Positions 63,264-64,000 of a stretch of 64,000 nt of DNA are shown piece after piece. Under the pieces are notes generated by a model that ran no database searches, was not told the DNA's origin, and saw nothing but the letters and a program-made list of their open reading frames with translations. Location of the stretch: positions 2,232,001 to 2,296,000 of the forward strand of contig NZ_CP129683.1 in the NCBI RefSeq assembly GCF_041080835.1, read 5' to 3'. Origin of the DNA: Bifidobacterium sp. WK012_4_13 (lineage in GTDB: Bacteria > Actinomycetota > Actinomycetes > Actinomycetales > Bifidobacteriaceae). Both the position numbers and the translations under genes were made by a program. How positions within the stretch are numbered: the stretch's first letter is position 1; every line of letters starts with the position of its first letter.

Positions 63264-64000
63264 ATGTCAATGGCAGCTACAAGCAAGAATACCGGTTCCA
63301 GGCAGCCGCAGAAGGTCAGCGGCGATGAGATACCTTGGAATCGCAAGCATGGTCAGAGCAAGACGATATCCGACCACGTCGCGGACATAGTCATCGGCCT
63401 CGTGGTGCTGGCGATCGTCATCGTCGTGCTCTATCCGCTCTGGTTCATAGTCATAGCGTCGTTCTCCGATCCCACGAAGGTCGCAATCGGGCAGGTCGTG
63501 GCCTTGCCGCAGGGCACGAACTTCACGGGCTACACGAGAATATTCGAGGATTCACGCATCTGGAACGGCTATCAGAACACCCTGCTCTATGCAGTCGTGG
63601 GTACGGTCCTCAACATGGTCGTCACGCTTCCGGCGGCGTTTGCGCTGTCTCGATCCGAGTTCAGGCCGAGAAGGATCATCATGTTCCTGTTCACCTTCAC
63701 GATGTTCTTCGGTGGCGGGCTGATTCCAAGCTATCTGCTGTACAAGCAGATCGGCATTCTCAATTCGATGTGGGTGTTCATTCTTCCAGGAGCCGTGAGC
63801 GTCTACAATCTGATCATCGCTCGCTCATTCTTCGAGACGTCGATTCCGGAAGAGCTCCACGACGCAGCGCAGATAGACGGCATGTCATATTTCGGCTACT
63901 TCATGAGAATCGTACTGCCGCTTTCGAGCGCCATCATCGCCGTGATTGCGCTGTATTATTTCGTCGGCCATTGGAACGACTACTTCACCGGTCTGATCTA
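63264..64000 (+). CDS. ABC transporter permease (YtcP/CarB type), cut by the window edge
   Basis: At least 245 residues from ATG 63264, seven bases after AAAGGGG; the frame is still open at 64000. Typical features: VVLYPLWFIVIASFSDP near the first helix, GGGLIPSYLLYKQIGILNSMWVFILP, and the EAA loop PEELHDAAQIDGMSYFGYF. About 50-60 residues are missing at the C terminus compared with the family. Confidence 0.9.
   Translation, partial: MSMAATSKNTGSRQPQKVSGDEIPWNRKHGQSKTISDHVADIVIGLVVLAIVIVVLYPLWFIVIASFSDPTKVAIGQVVALPQGTNFTGYTRIFEDSRIWNGYQNTLLYAVVGTVLNMVVTLPAAFALSRSEFRPRRIIMFLFTFTMFFGGGLIPSYLLYKQIGILNSMWVFILPGAVSVYNLIIARSFFETSIPEELHDAAQIDGMSYFGYFMRIVLPLSSAIIAVIALYYFVGHWNDYFTGLI

Overview
The window looks like a chromosomal segment of a Bifidobacteriaceae member (Bifidobacterium or a close relative). 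Supporting signs are a tilS-hpt-ftsH-fol-DUF3180 core block, several CUT-type sugar ABC transporters without a local ATPase gene, LacI control, LPXTG and LAXTG surface proteins, an AbiE toxin-antitoxin pair and moderately high GC content in the core genes. The species cannot be fixed from the sequence. A C30/C40 carotenoid-type operon is not typical of the best-known gut bifidobacteria and may point to an aerotolerant or environmental lineage. That last point is inference.

Region by region: 1-4500 is an AT-rich accessory island with an SRA-like/PD-(D/E)XK nuclease, a frameshifted GIY-YIG/DUF2075 helicase gene and a second GIY-YIG protein. 4700-6430 is a MerR-MFS efflux operon whose MerR gene carries one in-frame amber codon while its 19-bp-spaced MerR-type promoter is intact. 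6430-7507 has no credible gene. 7508-9426 is a divergent LysR/EamA exporter pair. 9541-12803 is a defence block: AbiEi/AbiEii with tandem operator half-sites at a probably leaderless start, and a TIR-domain protein whose 3' end lies in an intergenic repeat. 13771-26044 holds two large surface proteins: an 1189-residue LAKTG protein with a near-perfect 315-bp tandem duplication, and a 2764-residue LPFTG protein with InlB-type and BspA-like repeats and an unusual Gly/Arg/Ser tail after its membrane segment.

26442-36065 is carbohydrate and short-chain metabolism: a diacetyl/acetoin reductase-like SDR, then a sugar locus (lipoprotein binding protein, two permeases, an unclassified six-hairpin-type protein, a LacI repressor, a GH13 enzyme). 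36256-40320, on the minus strand, is a three-gene overlapping operon: a CrtI/CrtN-type desaturase, a CrtB/CrtM-type synthase and a fusion of a phytol/dolichol-kinase-like domain with a DUF92 (VTE6-like) domain. I infer that it salvages a prenyl alcohol to the diphosphate and feeds it into a carotenoid. 40591-46484 holds an aldo/keto reductase, a TetR regulator with an acidic insert, and two GT2 glycosyltransferases flanking an AI-2E family membrane protein.

46759-51076 has an ABC exporter and a PBP4-type D-Ala-D-Ala carboxypeptidase. 51300-56904 is tilS-hpt-ftsH, then a degraded folB-folK fusion and a DUF3180 gene. folE and folP, which usually sit between ftsH and folB in actinobacteria, are absent, suggesting decay of folate synthesis. 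A CAU-anticodon tRNA follows, then an AGE-family sugar isomerase, a glycerate kinase and a second sugar ABC system that runs off the right edge.

Six dispersed ~100-130 bp elements (6908, 26224, 36125, 40423, 46588, 51109) share one architecture: long perfect outer inverted repeats followed inward by an AAGTATAA-like motif on both sides. I do not recognise this family. Together with the fused prenyl kinase/carotenoid operon, it is the most interesting unexplained signal in the window.
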